A stretch of DNA of 64,000 nt from Acheta domesticus (lineage: Eukaryota > Arthropoda > Insecta > Orthoptera > Gryllidae), in NCBI GenBank assembly GCA_031308135.1, contig JAHLJT010009419.1, positions 185,071,829-185,135,828 on the forward strand. The letters run 5' to 3'. Positions 47,968 through 58,586 of the stretch are shown here, in pieces. Made by a program: the position numbers and the translations under genes. Numbering within the stretch: the first letter of the stretch is position 1; each line of letters begins with the position of its first letter. The notes beneath the pieces were generated by a model. The model was not told where the DNA came from. It was given only the letters and a program-made list of their open reading frames with translations, and ran no database searches.

Positions 47968-48273
47968 ATAAACAGTTTTTATGCACTAGGCACCGACACT
48001 AAATTCCGACGCAGGGAGCAAGTAGTCCTTTCAAGAATACGAACTGGACATTGTAAATTAAGCCATCTCTATTTGATCCAAAAATCACCTCCACCCTCAT
48101 GTGATTTATGCAATTCACATTTAAACCTTGATCACATTTTCAAAGTATGCTCCAGGTATAACAGCCAAAGAGAATCAAATGGATTTAACCACCAATCAAT
48201 ACTGCATTCTAAAGAAGACCAAGAAAAAATAAACGAATTTTGTTTAGCCATTAACATATTTATGGACATTTAA
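47968..48273 (+). pseudogene. LINE C-terminal zinc-motif region
   Basis: The frame reads FRRREQVVLSRIRTGHCKLS, then HLYLIQKSPPPSCDLCNSHL and NLDHIFKVCSRY, then a low-similarity tail to a stop at 48273. It contains an intact C-X2-C-X7-H-X4-C motif. This 'R..E.V.LTRLRIGHT.LTH.YL...PP.C..C...LTV.HIL..C' block is characteristic of the ORF2 C-terminus of Jockey/I-type LINEs. It is separated from the RNase H region by a stop and a frameshift near 47890-47965. Confidence 0.8.
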
Positions 48274-48539
48274 AGCCAATGGATTCATGTAAACTGTAAT
48301 TGTTGTCCCTGAATTGTTATTACTATTGTAAGATAATTGGAAATGTAATTTCTATAATTTTCTACTACTGTATTGTAACTAACTGCATTATAATTATATT
48401 GTAACTGTACTATACAGGAAGTCGCTAATAACCGCGATGTTGATGCGACTAAAAATAAAATTATTATTAAAAAGAATAAAACATGCCAGCAGGTTTCGCA
48501 ACTGTGCGAACCACCTAAAGGGTTTCCTCAACCCGATAA

Positions 48540-49130
48540 TGATCTGTTTGCGGACGTGGGGTGCTTGGTTGGCGTCTGTGGCCCAGGCCACCCCTTCTGC
48601 CGTGGTTGTCACCCTCCGCTGCGGTGCGCTGGCGCCCGGCTGCCCGCCCGTGGGGCCTCCCCCTCTCCCCCCGCACGGCCGTCACCGGCGTTGCGCGGAC
48701 GAGATGTCGAAATGGAGCACCGCGGCTGCCGGTCACGGGAGGTTAAAACGGGAGACCGCGCTCGCGCCGTCCACGCCACGCCACGCCCGCGCCACGCCCG
48801 CGCCACGCCACGCCACGCCACGCCACGCCACGCCACGCCACGCCACGCCACGCCACGCCACGCCACGCCAAGCCAAGCCACGCCACGCCACGCCCGCGCC
48901 ACGCCACGCCCGCGCCACGCCACGCCACGCCCGCGCCACGCCGTTTCGTCACTCCACTCCACGCCCGCCACCCCACGCATCGCCGCGCCGCCCCACACCC
49001 CGCCACGCCACGCCACGCATCGCCACGCCCGCGCCACGCCACGCCATGCCACGCCATACCAAGCCATGTCACGCCACGCCACGCCACTCCAGCAGCGCGA
49101 CGGGCAGGCCTTTTCGGCTGCTTGAGCACG
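48540..49130. promoter_or_regulatory. GC/CpG-rich islet 11 with pentamer array
   Basis: A GC-rich block whose right half is a long GCCAC pentamer array (annotated separately). The left half (48545-48770) is CpG-rich non-repetitive sequence with no recognised exon. It begins about 55 bp after the LINE 3' end. Confidence 0.4.
48771..49090. repeat. GCCAC pentanucleotide satellite-like array
   Basis: About 60 head-to-tail pentamers (GCCAC, i.e. CCACG phase), near-perfect at 48775-48900 and increasingly interrupted to 49090 with ccgcgcc, ccaagcc and ccatgcc variants. The unit lacks stop codons in most phases, so long Arg/His/Ala/Thr/Pro and Ala/Trp/Arg/Gly/Val open frames appear on both strands. 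These are artefacts of the repeat. Confidence 0.95.
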
Positions 49131-49561
49131 GAGACTGATTGCTCCGGCGATACCGTTGCACTGGAGACAATAAAACGACTGGGTCAAACATTATCCCGGA
49201 GTATTGCGTGGGAACATGAGCTTTTTTTGTTAATTTTATACGAAGGGGATTTGGTTGTTAGTTCATTTTTCATTGGATGTTTGATTAGTTGCTAGCGGTT
49301 ATTTTTTTTCGTCCCGTAGAGATGAGGAAAGACACAGCCTGTGCATAGTGAGATTACTTGGAACCTACTCTAGACACGAGGTTTTATATTACGCTAGCTC
49401 TATTCTTATGTTTGTTTTTAAATATACGTCCACGCGGAAAGCATATGGGAAATGGTTCTTTGTTTTTTATCTCTAGCCGAAAATTTAAAGCTATTTTCAC
49501 CAAAAGCACTTTAGTGAACTATTGATAATATTTGTTAGACTTAATGGCTTTAGCCTCACGT

Positions 49562-49593
<32 letters not shown>

Positions 49594-52500
49594 TTATTAT
49601 CGTTATATCACGTTCGGTTATTCTCCTTAATGTTTTTCATGGGGTATACCAGGATGTAAAATATCCTATTATTCTGCTTTAGTTACATTGTAGAGGTCTT
49701 ATAAATGTTCCATCAGTATTACACATTGCTAATATATTAACGTTCTGTTTATCTACTAGCGTGTAGGGAGATTTTTTACTACCCACCTAGTAACAGACAT
49801 CTGTTATGTACACAAAATCCAAGTGTGTATTCTGATATAATGTGCAATTAAGTCCAGAGAACATAAATGTTAAGTTTATGAGCAGATCTTTACAATTCCT
49901 ATATTTTCATTGCTCTGTCTCAATTTTTCTGACCAGCCGTTGTCTATTATTTTGTGGACCATATCCTTATGTAGTTATCGAATAATCTCCGTCCATCTGT
50001 CCGCTCGTTCAATACCTCTCGACAAGACAAATCGATTGCCACAATTCTTAGCCGGTTTACTCTAAGATAATTCTGCAACTTCAGGTGCATTGGTGAAACG
50101 CTGTGAATTATTACACTATCTTTTCGACATTTACGTGTCTTGATTCATCAGATTGAAGATAATTAAATATAAGTATATACAAAACAATGTGAAACAAAAA
50201 TGTAAATAAGTATTTTGTTCGATACCTCTACAATGTAACTTTCTAAGCTCGGACATGGACGAACCGGACAACTTTAATATGTTTAAAATTTAAGTTTACT
50301 GTGGACTGGCAGAGCAAAAATTAAACTTATAAACATGAAAGTAGCCCCCGAAGGAGCCACGCTAAGCTAGTGCGTAAAAAGTCATTTTTTCATCATTTAG
50401 CTTGTGAGCGATTTCTAAAGAAATATGTTTTCTTTGGCACCGCAGCTAGTGAACGACATTCTATTGTAGTGTGCAGATGTACTCACATATTCTATTCTGA
50501 AGTGACAACGCCTAAATAGTTCATGGTTTCTCCGTGCCGCCCTAGATAATATATTTCTTTAATTTCTATTATTGATTTATGAGTAGTACAATGACTTTAG
50601 AAGCAACCCAGCGAAATTCGTAGGAGCATTCTACACAATTCTGTCGACTAAAGGGCGATTGAATGCTCCAGCTCACAGTTTACAGCAGGGGAGCGATATC
50701 GACCTCCCCCCCCCACAGGGGGTCTATAGACTTAAAACGTTTAATTGAATTCGCAGATGGGGGCCCCATTTCGACTTTCTACGGGTTCTTTTTAGATTCT
50801 TATTGATTCTTTGCGTTCTTCTTCTTGTTATTAATTATGATGTTAGTACTGTCGTTCACAGAAATGTATGCCGTTTAACATTGATCAATCCCTCCGTAAA
50901 TGTAGTTTTGTTAATATTTATTACTAATGAAATCTTACAATTTCATGATAATGAAAAATCAATATGAATACGTTACCGGAAACGTGATGTTCTTGAAAAC
51001 CTGTTATGAATTGCAAAATATATTTCGGAAGCTTTAACGATTTTGAAATGATATTGTTTCTTCAAGAGAATGCTGTTCAATTGATTAGCACTGTTGATTA
51101 CCACGTTCAGTTTTTAAAATTCGAAAACGCAGAAATACATCGTATTTACCCTCACACTTACCATTGAAATGAAACTTCAGATACTCTTTATCACAAATGT
51201 AAATATGGTTTAGCACTTTCAAAACATTTTGTACATGCGAACATTTGCAATTATGATTTACAATCTGACTTAATGAAATGTACTTAATATTCAGACGTTA
51301 GGATCAGTTATTTTGGCAAGTTTGGACTTTTTTAGATCTCCCCATCTTATCTGTATTTTTTTTGTATCTGAATCGTCTTATCTTTAAGATTTTAAAAAAA
51401 CAAAACAAAAATGAATGGAATTTTCAGAGCTCGTGTCCGAAGCACTTTGATTTTTAAAATTTATTCTCAATTTTTTTCGGTCCAGATTCTAATTTTTTCC
51501 TTCACAGGAAAAACGTTATAGGCAATAGTGTATCGTGGGCGCATTAAAAGAGCCCATCATGGACTCTGATGGGGTATGTTTTCATACTTTATATATGAAT
51601 TCAAAATTCGAGATTTATCAAGAGGCATCAAAAACTTCAGAGCATAGAAATGCATAGTAATTAATTTATGATTTTTCACCGGATTGGGTCTTTCAATGTG
51701 TTTGGCTCTTACCGAATACATTTTGCTGAAAGAAAATATTCCAGCAGATAGCGCCAGATGAAGTGAATATCTGGTGGAATATTTCTCAAACTATGAATAA
51801 ATGGACATGTTTGGTTCGTGTAAGAAATCCAAGTAATTTTCAAAATTATGTGTCGTCGTGGGATTTAAACGGTATGGCTTTTATATTCAAATCGACGCTG
51901 TACTACTTGGCCAAACGTCAAGTACAAACGCCCTGTGTCCGTAATTTTGAAAGAGAAATAGAAAATATCACTTCTCCACCTCTTCGAAGCAGTGCCAGTC
52001 AGGTTTACAATTGCATTTGGTTAGCTTCGGGAAGGCAGCGTGCAGATCTGATCCGGATATGCTATGCAGGGGGCCACTAAGAGTAATGTTTTTTTTATTT
52101 AATATATTTTTATTTTGCAATTTGTTTGTACACAAACATTTGGCAAAATTGCATAAATTTTCTGTAAATTAGTACTTGAGAGGAGTAAAGTACTAGTACT
52201 TGTAGAGGAGTAATGTATCTGGGAAATCTGAGCAATTTCTTAGTCGACCTGAAAGAAGTTCATGCCCAAATTGAGATTAACAACAATCAGTGAAATAAAA
52301 CGTACATTGTGTGCAATTAGACATAACTGAAAATGTTACTAAATGTGTCTTTCTCCATCTTATTGAAACGTTACTGCAATACGGATACAGAAATGGAGAA
52401 ACATAAGTGGAATTAATGGAGAACTGAGCGGGGATCGTCAAAGAGAGAAATCTCTGCGTTCTCAGTGGAAGTTTGCGGATTTATTTGGAGATTGATTATT

Positions 52501-52879
52501 ATAATTTTCGTAACACATTAATTAAAATGATTGAACAGGAATGCTGCTGTGAGATACATTTTTCACATTTCAATCAAATGCATCTCTTTGGTCGTATTAA
52601 TTTCTTTGTTAAAAAATATCTTTTTGTTCGTTTGTGTTGTTAGCTGTTGTTCGACTGGGAAGACTAATAGATAAACGTATTTGAATTACATTTCCTTTCT
52701 ATTTATATACATTAGTGAACGTCATTGACCACAAAGATTTTTTTTTAAATTCCACATTCGTTTCATCAGTACTTAATATCCAGTGCATAGTAATTATGAC
52801 CCTCGTTACGTCTGCATTACACTGTCCATTATGTAACAAAAGTTATTCTCTATACATATTATTTGCACGAATACTACAA
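49131..52879. other. AT-rich noncoding stretch
   Basis: Contains an ATT microsatellite at about 49562-49594 and a C-run flanked by a small palindrome (gacctcccc...ggggtc, about 50701-50723). An open frame at 51763-52080 (105 codons, +) has no recognised domain and no supporting signals. Otherwise nothing is recognised. Confidence 0.4.
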
Positions 52880-52884
52880 CTCTG

Positions 52885-53115
52885 TAGACATTCGTTATTC
52901 GGCGAGTAGCGAACATCCGCTCGCCGAATCAAAAGTAGTGTGGATGAGTTGCTTGCAATTTGCCGAGTGACGAACATTCGGTACTCGCCCTACCCACCGT
53001 GTGTCGGTCTTAGGGTTCGAAGGAACGAATATTCGCTGAACACATCAGCTGATCGTGATCGGGCGAGCAGTAACTCGCTCGTCGGCGAATGTGGAATGTG
53101 TGAAGCTGCCTTAAC
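52885..53115. mobile_element. Candidate hairpin MITE remnant
   Basis: attcggcgag and ctcgccgaat (about 52898-52928) form a perfect 10-bp stem. The motifs gaacat.cg, gaacattcggtactcgcc and gaatattcgctg recur, and the segment ends with cggcgaatgtggaatgtgtg. These features resemble hairpin-type MITEs, but no outer TIR or target duplication was established. Confidence 0.3.
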
Positions 53116-53439
53116 AACAACAACAAAAACAATTGCACATCGTAAGCCATTTTTTTCGAGTAATTAATCACACGAATTCCCGCTGTGGAATTACATCCCG
53201 CCTTTCTTCTGACCCAGATGTGAATTCTGAACGTTTCTCCAACAGCGAATTCTGGGCGTTTCTTTCTCCAACACACTGATGTGTGGATCCTTCTCCAGCA
53301 AGGTTGAACGTCCTTACCTAAAAGTATTGATAAAAATAATAGAAATCATCTCTATTGTGAGTAAATTTGGAATTCATTCTCAGAAGAAATTTGGACAGAT
53401 TGCATTTTAATAAAGTGTGCTGTTTTTGCACAAAGATTA

Positions 53440-53677
53440 CAGTGTGATTTTTCTAACTCTGCCCCTCACGCCCCTATGGCCACGATGAAATATCACACGG
53501 CATTTCGCATCTTTCTCCATCGTACCGCTAGAAGTTGCACCGCAGATCGTTACGGCAAGCACTACTTGATACGGTCGTGATTATGCGACATCTGGCGGCA
53601 CGACAGAGAACGTCGCGAAATACCGTGACATATTCCATCGTGAGGCCTTGAGGGGCCAAGTTAGAAAAATCGCAGTA
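53440..53677 (-). mobile_element. MITE family B, copy 2 (238 bp, full length)
   Basis: The right end reads GTTAGAAAAATCGCAGTA and the left end CAGTGTGATTTTTCTAACTC. They are inverted repeats, flanked by TA (53438-53439 and 53678-53679). The interior is the reverse complement of the element at 23394-23603. It also contains cacgatgaaatatcacacgg near the left and ccgtgacatattccatcgtg near the right, a second inner inverted repeat. No coding capacity. It defines the full length of the family. Confidence 0.85.
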
Positions 53678-53749
53678 TAGACTAATTTACAAGTTCTGAA
53701 ACGTATTGTTGTTCTTGAGAGGAAGAGACAGGAGCGTGGCGCAATCGTT

Positions 53750-54180
53750 GTGCGTATCATGAGGCGGGCGGCTCCACTCTTTTCGCCGAAGCCGAAGCCG
53801 GGGCCGGGGCCGGGACTGGGGCTGGGGCCGGGGCCCGGGCCGTCGCGCCCCTGAGGCGACGGCGCCGCTGCGGCAGCGGCAGCGGCGGGGAGCGGCGGCG
53901 CGCAGAGGGGAGGCGGCAACGTCGCGGGGCGACCCCTCCCCTCTCTCCTTTCCCTTCCGCGCAGGCAGCGGCGGGCGGGCGCCGAGCGCCGTGCGCGAGC
54001 GGCTGGCCTCCGCAGGGGGATGAAAGGACGAGAGCTGCAGATAAACTACCTCTCTCCTCCCGCCCCACCGCGACCCACCCGCCTCTTCCCGTCTACCTGG
54101 AACGGGTGCGAGCGAGCCCGCCGCCGTCGCCGCCGGCCCGCCCGTCGGTAGCCGACGCTTCCTCCTCGCAGGGATTAGGC
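53750..54180. promoter_or_regulatory. GC/CpG-rich islet 12
   Basis: A CpG-dense block beginning about 70 bp after a family B MITE, with a ggggccgggg tandem (about 53798-53842) and GGCGGC runs. Open frames on the minus strand are Pro/Gly/Ala-rich and compositional. On the minus strand, donor-like sites (agaggtagttt; ccaggtagac) occur at the right edge but are weak evidence for a transcript. Confidence 0.4.
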
Positions 54181-54703
54181 TTTCTCCTCTGGGTTAAATA
54201 TTCTCTTTTGTTACGAAACCCACATGCGCCAATACTTACGAAATCTTGTTGAACACTCTCCACGGACGGTCAAAAGATTTTCGACTAAAATATCCTTTTA
54301 TGTCGTGCCGCTGCCGTTTGGGAAGCGTGCTCCATTTCGAAAATGTAGTAGAATAGAAATTATGATTTTGCTACGGAAGTGTTCTTCGTACGCCGTTCGT
54401 TGAGATAGTGGGAATTGGTTATGCAGTGGACGTAAAGTTTTCTACCGTTTTGAAACTCGATAAAAATGTGAGATCATTCTTGAAAGTTTACGAGATTTGT
54501 AAACACAGAGCATACGCTTCGTAATCCACCATGTATCTATATTTTTTTGTTGTGTGATTTATCATTGGTTGGTGTATTTTTTTTATTTCTCGTTATAGCG
54601 GTTTACAAATACGATTATCTCGTAATCTCCACGCTATTCCCAGACCCCTTCCCCCTTGCCTTGTGCGCATAATGTCTCGGTTCCTGGTGACTGAAGAGGA
54701 ATT

Positions 54704-54949
54704 CTGTGGTCACGGCGTAAAAGTTCTTAAGTCAACAATCTTAATTTGGAGAAAACAAGGGTTAGATTATTGAGCCAACGCCTTTTCCTATGCTCAACGC
54801 TAATTCCCAACGCTTTTTTGTCGTTAAGGAGGCAACATTTGAATCCGCTCGTTTTACTAAAATAAGACATAGATACTTAACTAGTAGTTTCAGTACTTAA
54901 CCCAATTTTGCCGAAATTTGACTTGAGAACTTTTACCCCGTGACCACGG
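54704..54949 (+). mobile_element. 248-bp-family TIR element, copy 3
   Basis: It starts CTGTGGTCACGGCGTAAAAG and ends ...TTTTACCCCGTGACCACGG, flanked by exact AATT repeats (54700-54703 and 54950-54953). It is collinear with copy 2 at 28043-28290. Its last-but-one base is G instead of A. GC islet 13 begins directly at its right edge. Confidence 0.85.
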
Positions 54950-55220
54950 AATTGTCGCCGATGCCCCGGAAGAGGCCTGGTCCTATCGCAGGGCGCTGTC
55001 GGAGGCCTTCGGCGTCCGCGGCCGCGCTGCGACGCCGGGGGAAGCGCGCCGCTCCGCGCTGCGCTCTTATCTGCTGCGCCTTATCACCAGGAATAGTATC
55101 GCGCGCGCGCGTTGTCTTGGGGGCTCCGCGCTCATTTAGGATCCCGCCGCCTCGCTGCGGGATTAGATTTTTCGTTCCGAGTGCCAACGTCTGTGTTGGA
55201 TCGCGTGGGAAGCGGCTACT
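54950..55220. promoter_or_regulatory. GC/CpG-rich islet 13
   Basis: A CpG-dense islet (ggccgcgctgcgacgccggg and a cgcgcgcgcg run) immediately to the right of the 248-bp-family element. Open frames on both strands are compositional. Confidence 0.4.
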
Positions 55221-55745
55221 TACGTAATGAGAACTGCTATACCATTGCTCGATAAAACGGTCCGTTGCTTATTTCCAGATTTAAGCAGAGAGTTAATCGA
55301 TGGAATACTAATGTATTGCTAAACGACACATGGTGTTATCTAAACAAGTTAAATGTCTTCGTCTCAGTTAAAAATTCGGTTTGCGGGCTTTCTTTTTCTT
55401 TTTTAATCTCTGCGTTTTTCTGCTTTTAACGTAAGTTCTGTTGAAATATTTTTCAATTCTGGATTTATTATCTTTCAGATATCAGTCTTTTTTTCTTAGT
55501 AATTATCTTCGAAATTTTGTAGTTGTATCTTTATTAAAGGAGTTAAGAAGATGATAATTGCTTCATCCCATTACCTTTACCTAAGCGATGAAGACATGCG
55601 ATATATTTTCCTTGAGAAATTTACTCATTTGAATTGAGAGATTTAAACATCGTGCACTTTACGTGGTTGTGCCTTCTCAATACTTCCTTTCGTGTCTCGA
55701 TTATTCTTGAATATGTGCTTTGGTGCGATTGTCATTTTTTTATTA
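55221..55745. other. AT-rich noncoding stretch
   Basis: Nothing recognised. Confidence 0.4.
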
Positions 55746-55753
55746 GCTGTAAC

Positions 55754-56261
55754 GAGGGTTGCCAACAATATTCATGAAAAAAGGACACTCGATAAGGGAA
55801 AAAAAAGGGAAAAAAAAACATGTATCAATACATGTTAGTCTAAATTAAATATTGATAAAAAATCAGCTCTGTTTCTTTCGTCTCTATATTTACAATTTAC
55901 GTGAAAAGATTTGTTTACAAAATATAGATGAAGATGGTCTGAGCGTCTCTTTTTTTCTTCTTTTTTATCTATTTTTATTCTTTTTATTTTGGTCGTTAGA
56001 CAGGCATTATGCATGCGTGTGTCAGCGTTGAAGAAGAAGAAGAAGAAGATGAAGAAGAAGAAGGATATTCGATATTCACGTCTTCTGTTGTAAATTAAGC
56101 AATAAACCAGACGACGTAGCAGATTTTACACATTGATCATAGCAATCATGTGATAGTGTAAATGACAACAAATGTTAAAAATTTACTAAAAGGACGATAT
56201 TTAAAATACAAAGGAGAACGAAAGGACAATTTTTATCAATGGAGGACGGTTGGCAACCCTA
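55754..56261. mobile_element. hAT-type non-autonomous element (508 bp)
   Basis: The termini GAGGGTTGCCAAC (left) and TAGGGTTGCCAAC (right, reverse complement) form 12-bp inverted repeats. The flanks are a perfect 8-bp direct repeat GCTGTAAC (55746-55753 and 56262-56269), diagnostic of hAT-type insertion. The subterminal sequence is purine-rich on the left (gggaaaaaaaagggaaa) and a GAA-rich tract lies at 56030-56062. No transposase-like frame remains. Confidence 0.85.
56030..56062. repeat. (GAA)n microsatellite inside the hAT element
   Basis: An interrupted GAA run (one GAT interruption) within the 508-bp hAT-type element. Confidence 0.85.
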
Positions 56262-56269
56262 GCTGTAAC

Positions 56270-57471
56270 CTTCATTCGAGATCAGACGACAACTGTCATG
56301 CGGACTTCTGAAACATTTGATCATATTGGTAGGATACAGAAAACTAGTAGGAAGAGAACGCGAGGTAATTCACCTTAATTGAATCAACTATATTTCCATC
56401 GATTTGTATAAAATGCTTTTCTGTGGAATTCCTTTAAATATGTGCCAACCATCACTGACTGGAGAGCATTTTGTACTTCGAGAAATGTTTTCTCTCTCGG
56501 GTGGCGTAAAAATGCTTCTATAATTCTTGTTCTTTTGGTATGAGAATAAATGTACACACTTATTTCATCATTGTAACACAAATTTTCGCTTCCTGAGAAG
56601 TACTGTTTGTATAAAAACTTCAGTTTAAATTAGTATCATTATTTAAAAGTATGATAGAAGTGTAGTATCCTAATATAAGTGATCTGTGAATTGGAGAATT
56701 AATAAGTGGCTAAATAATTGAGCACTGTGCGGAATATTACCACAACCTTCATCGGGTCTGGGAAGGTGAAATTCTGGGAACTGTGCTACGAGGAAAAGTG
56801 AATTGAGCGGAGTTGCTGTTACTCGTCTATTGGGATTCCCGCTCAGATTAAACGATCGTTGGCAGAGAGTCGCGTTCTCTACACGTATTCGTCGTATGTG
56901 TTACTTTGCCTTCAATTATACTCTGTTAAGACCAACAGCCTGAGACATCCAGATGTCTTTGTACTTTTATGTTTTATTTGAAGTTTATTATAAAAAATTG
57001 AGACGGGAGGAGATGAAAAGTTTCTGTAACTGTTTTCTTGAATAGTACTTAACGATTACGGCAACACTACACATACAACTACAAATACAATGAAATAATG
57101 TTCCTAATGAATTGCTGCTATTTCAGCGTAGTCACTCTCGCTTAATATTTTTAAGTCAATGTTCTCAGAGTTTATTGATGTTCTGTCCTGTGCGGTGGGT
57201 AGAGCGAATGATAGATAACATGTGGTTCTCGAGCATTTCCTGGTGACTGACAATAAGAGGTTATTAGGTCACGGTTCTTCACCGGAAGTTTGGGGGTTTC
57301 AACCGTTTATGACTCAAGGTCAACGTAAGTATGAGCGCAAGACGAGTTAGTGCTGTGGATTCTCACTACATCTTACAAAATGTTCTTTTTCCATTAACCA
57401 CCTTTTCTGGGCCTCAATGCTAATAACGTCTATATGTTACATAAAATAACTTTTTGCAATAGTTCGATTAG
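56270..57471. other. AT-rich noncoding stretch
   Basis: Nothing recognised. Confidence 0.4.
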
Positions 57472-57612
57472 TATTAATATACTTAATATATTTATTAATA
57501 ATATATTAAAATATATTAGTATATTAAAATATATTAGTATATTAAAATATATTAATAGTATATTAAAATATATTAATAGTATATTAAAATAGATTAATAG
57601 TATATTAAATAT
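57472..57612. repeat. AT-rich minisatellite, 18/21-bp units
   Basis: About seven units alternating between an 18-bp form (atattaaaatatattagt) and a 21-bp form with an extra 'aat'. The minus strand is open across it and encodes a repeated Ile/Leu/Tyr/Phe/Asn peptide, an artefact of the repeat. Confidence 0.9.
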
Positions 57613-58447
57613 ACTATTCCACAAATTTTGTGGAAGAAAGTCCAAAAATGTGGCAAGGAAAAAAGAAATTGCATTACTCTTTCATCCCTACCCATCCCTT
57701 TTGATCAATTACAACCTATTTAGCATCCGAGCGAATAGTATATTGCGTTATGAATTGTTTTTCAATTTACAATAAAAGATCGATAATTCTCGACGTAGAA
57801 ACACGAAGGAAAATGAGAATGGTGTAGGAAAAAATTGTTTCTGTTATGGAATGAAATAAGGATTTTAAGTACCGTTTCGTTACCCGTCCATGAAGTTGGT
57901 TTTTTCTACGCCATCTGAAAAATGTAATGTTACCGTGAACAAAGCATTTACATGACCATATAAGAGAACTTTTTTTCGCACTATGGTAGCAAACGACGAA
58001 GATGCTTTCTTTCGATATCCCAGAAGAGGAGAGAGAAAGCAAATATTCGTAACAGAAGTACTTTAGACTACTACAGCAAAGAAATCTTGTATAATTCATG
58101 AGCGAAAAGATCGAACTAACAGGCAGGCAAAAACAAAACTAAATCATGATAGCGCAAAGAACAATAATTTCATACCGTTAATATATAAATAAAGTCTTTG
58201 CTTTGAAATATTTTGGAAGGGAATTCGAACTTTTAGTGATGGCACATGGTGCTATTTGAAATAAATTATATTCAATCTCCGGGCGAAGAGAACAATTTGA
58301 ACATTGAGTGTTGTTAACTCTTAATGTGAAACCAATTTTCTTTAAATCTGTGCAGACTTTCCGAATAAGTAAAAACAAACTATTATAACTTTGTCTGCTG
58401 CACATTGCGCTTTACGTCTAAAGATGACTCAGTGTCTGTGAGCTATT
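57613..58447. other. AT-rich noncoding stretch
   Basis: Minus-strand open frames at 57767-58099 and 58178-58405 (110 and 75 codons) have no recognised domain. Confidence 0.35.
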
Positions 58448-58449
58448 TT

Positions 58450-58586
58450 TCGATTTAAACTTCTTGAGCCCCGATGAGTCAGGAGAGCGGGCTTCGTCAG
58501 GAGGCCAATTTTTTAAATCAAAGCTCCCACTTCGACAGTGGTTCTCCCTATCCTGACTCACTGGAGAACGAGAAGTTCAAATCGGA
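58450..58586. mobile_element. Candidate foldback element
   Basis: The left arm (cgatttaaacttcttgagcc, then gatgagtcaggagagcgg) and the complement of the right arm (cgatttgaacttctcgttct, then gtgagtcaggatagggaga) align over about 40 bp. The 50-bp centre is imperfectly paired. Structure and size fit a MITE; no target duplication was found. Confidence 0.45.

Larger units (their letters stand above)
47120..48485 (+). mobile_element. 5'-truncated, decayed LINE (Jockey/I-type with RNase H), 3' end
   Basis: Only the 3' part of a non-LTR retrotransposon remains. In order it contains an end-of-RT segment (about 47130-47285), a degenerate RNase H-like region (47203-47889), a C-terminal zinc-motif region (about 47968-48273), a 200-bp 3' UTR, and an A-rich end (ctaaaaataaaattattatt near 48450). 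Frameshifts and stops separate the parts. The 5' truncation is typical of target-primed reverse transcription. Assignment to the Jockey/I group rests on domain order and on recognisable peptides, not on a computed phylogeny. Confidence 0.8.

Noticed and set aside
48437..49187. Long overlapping open frames of 128-233 codons on both strands
   Set aside because: They are produced by the stop-free GCCAC pentamer array and GC-rich flank; the residue composition is repetitive in every phase.
57472..57612. CRISPR-like array
   Set aside because: The repeats are contiguous AT-rich minisatellite units without unique spacers, and the window is eukaryotic.
57430..57645. 71-codon hydrophobic repeat protein on the minus strand
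   Set aside because: The repeated Asn-Ile-Leu-Leu-Ile-Tyr-Phe pattern is a translation of an 18/21-bp AT-rich minisatellite.
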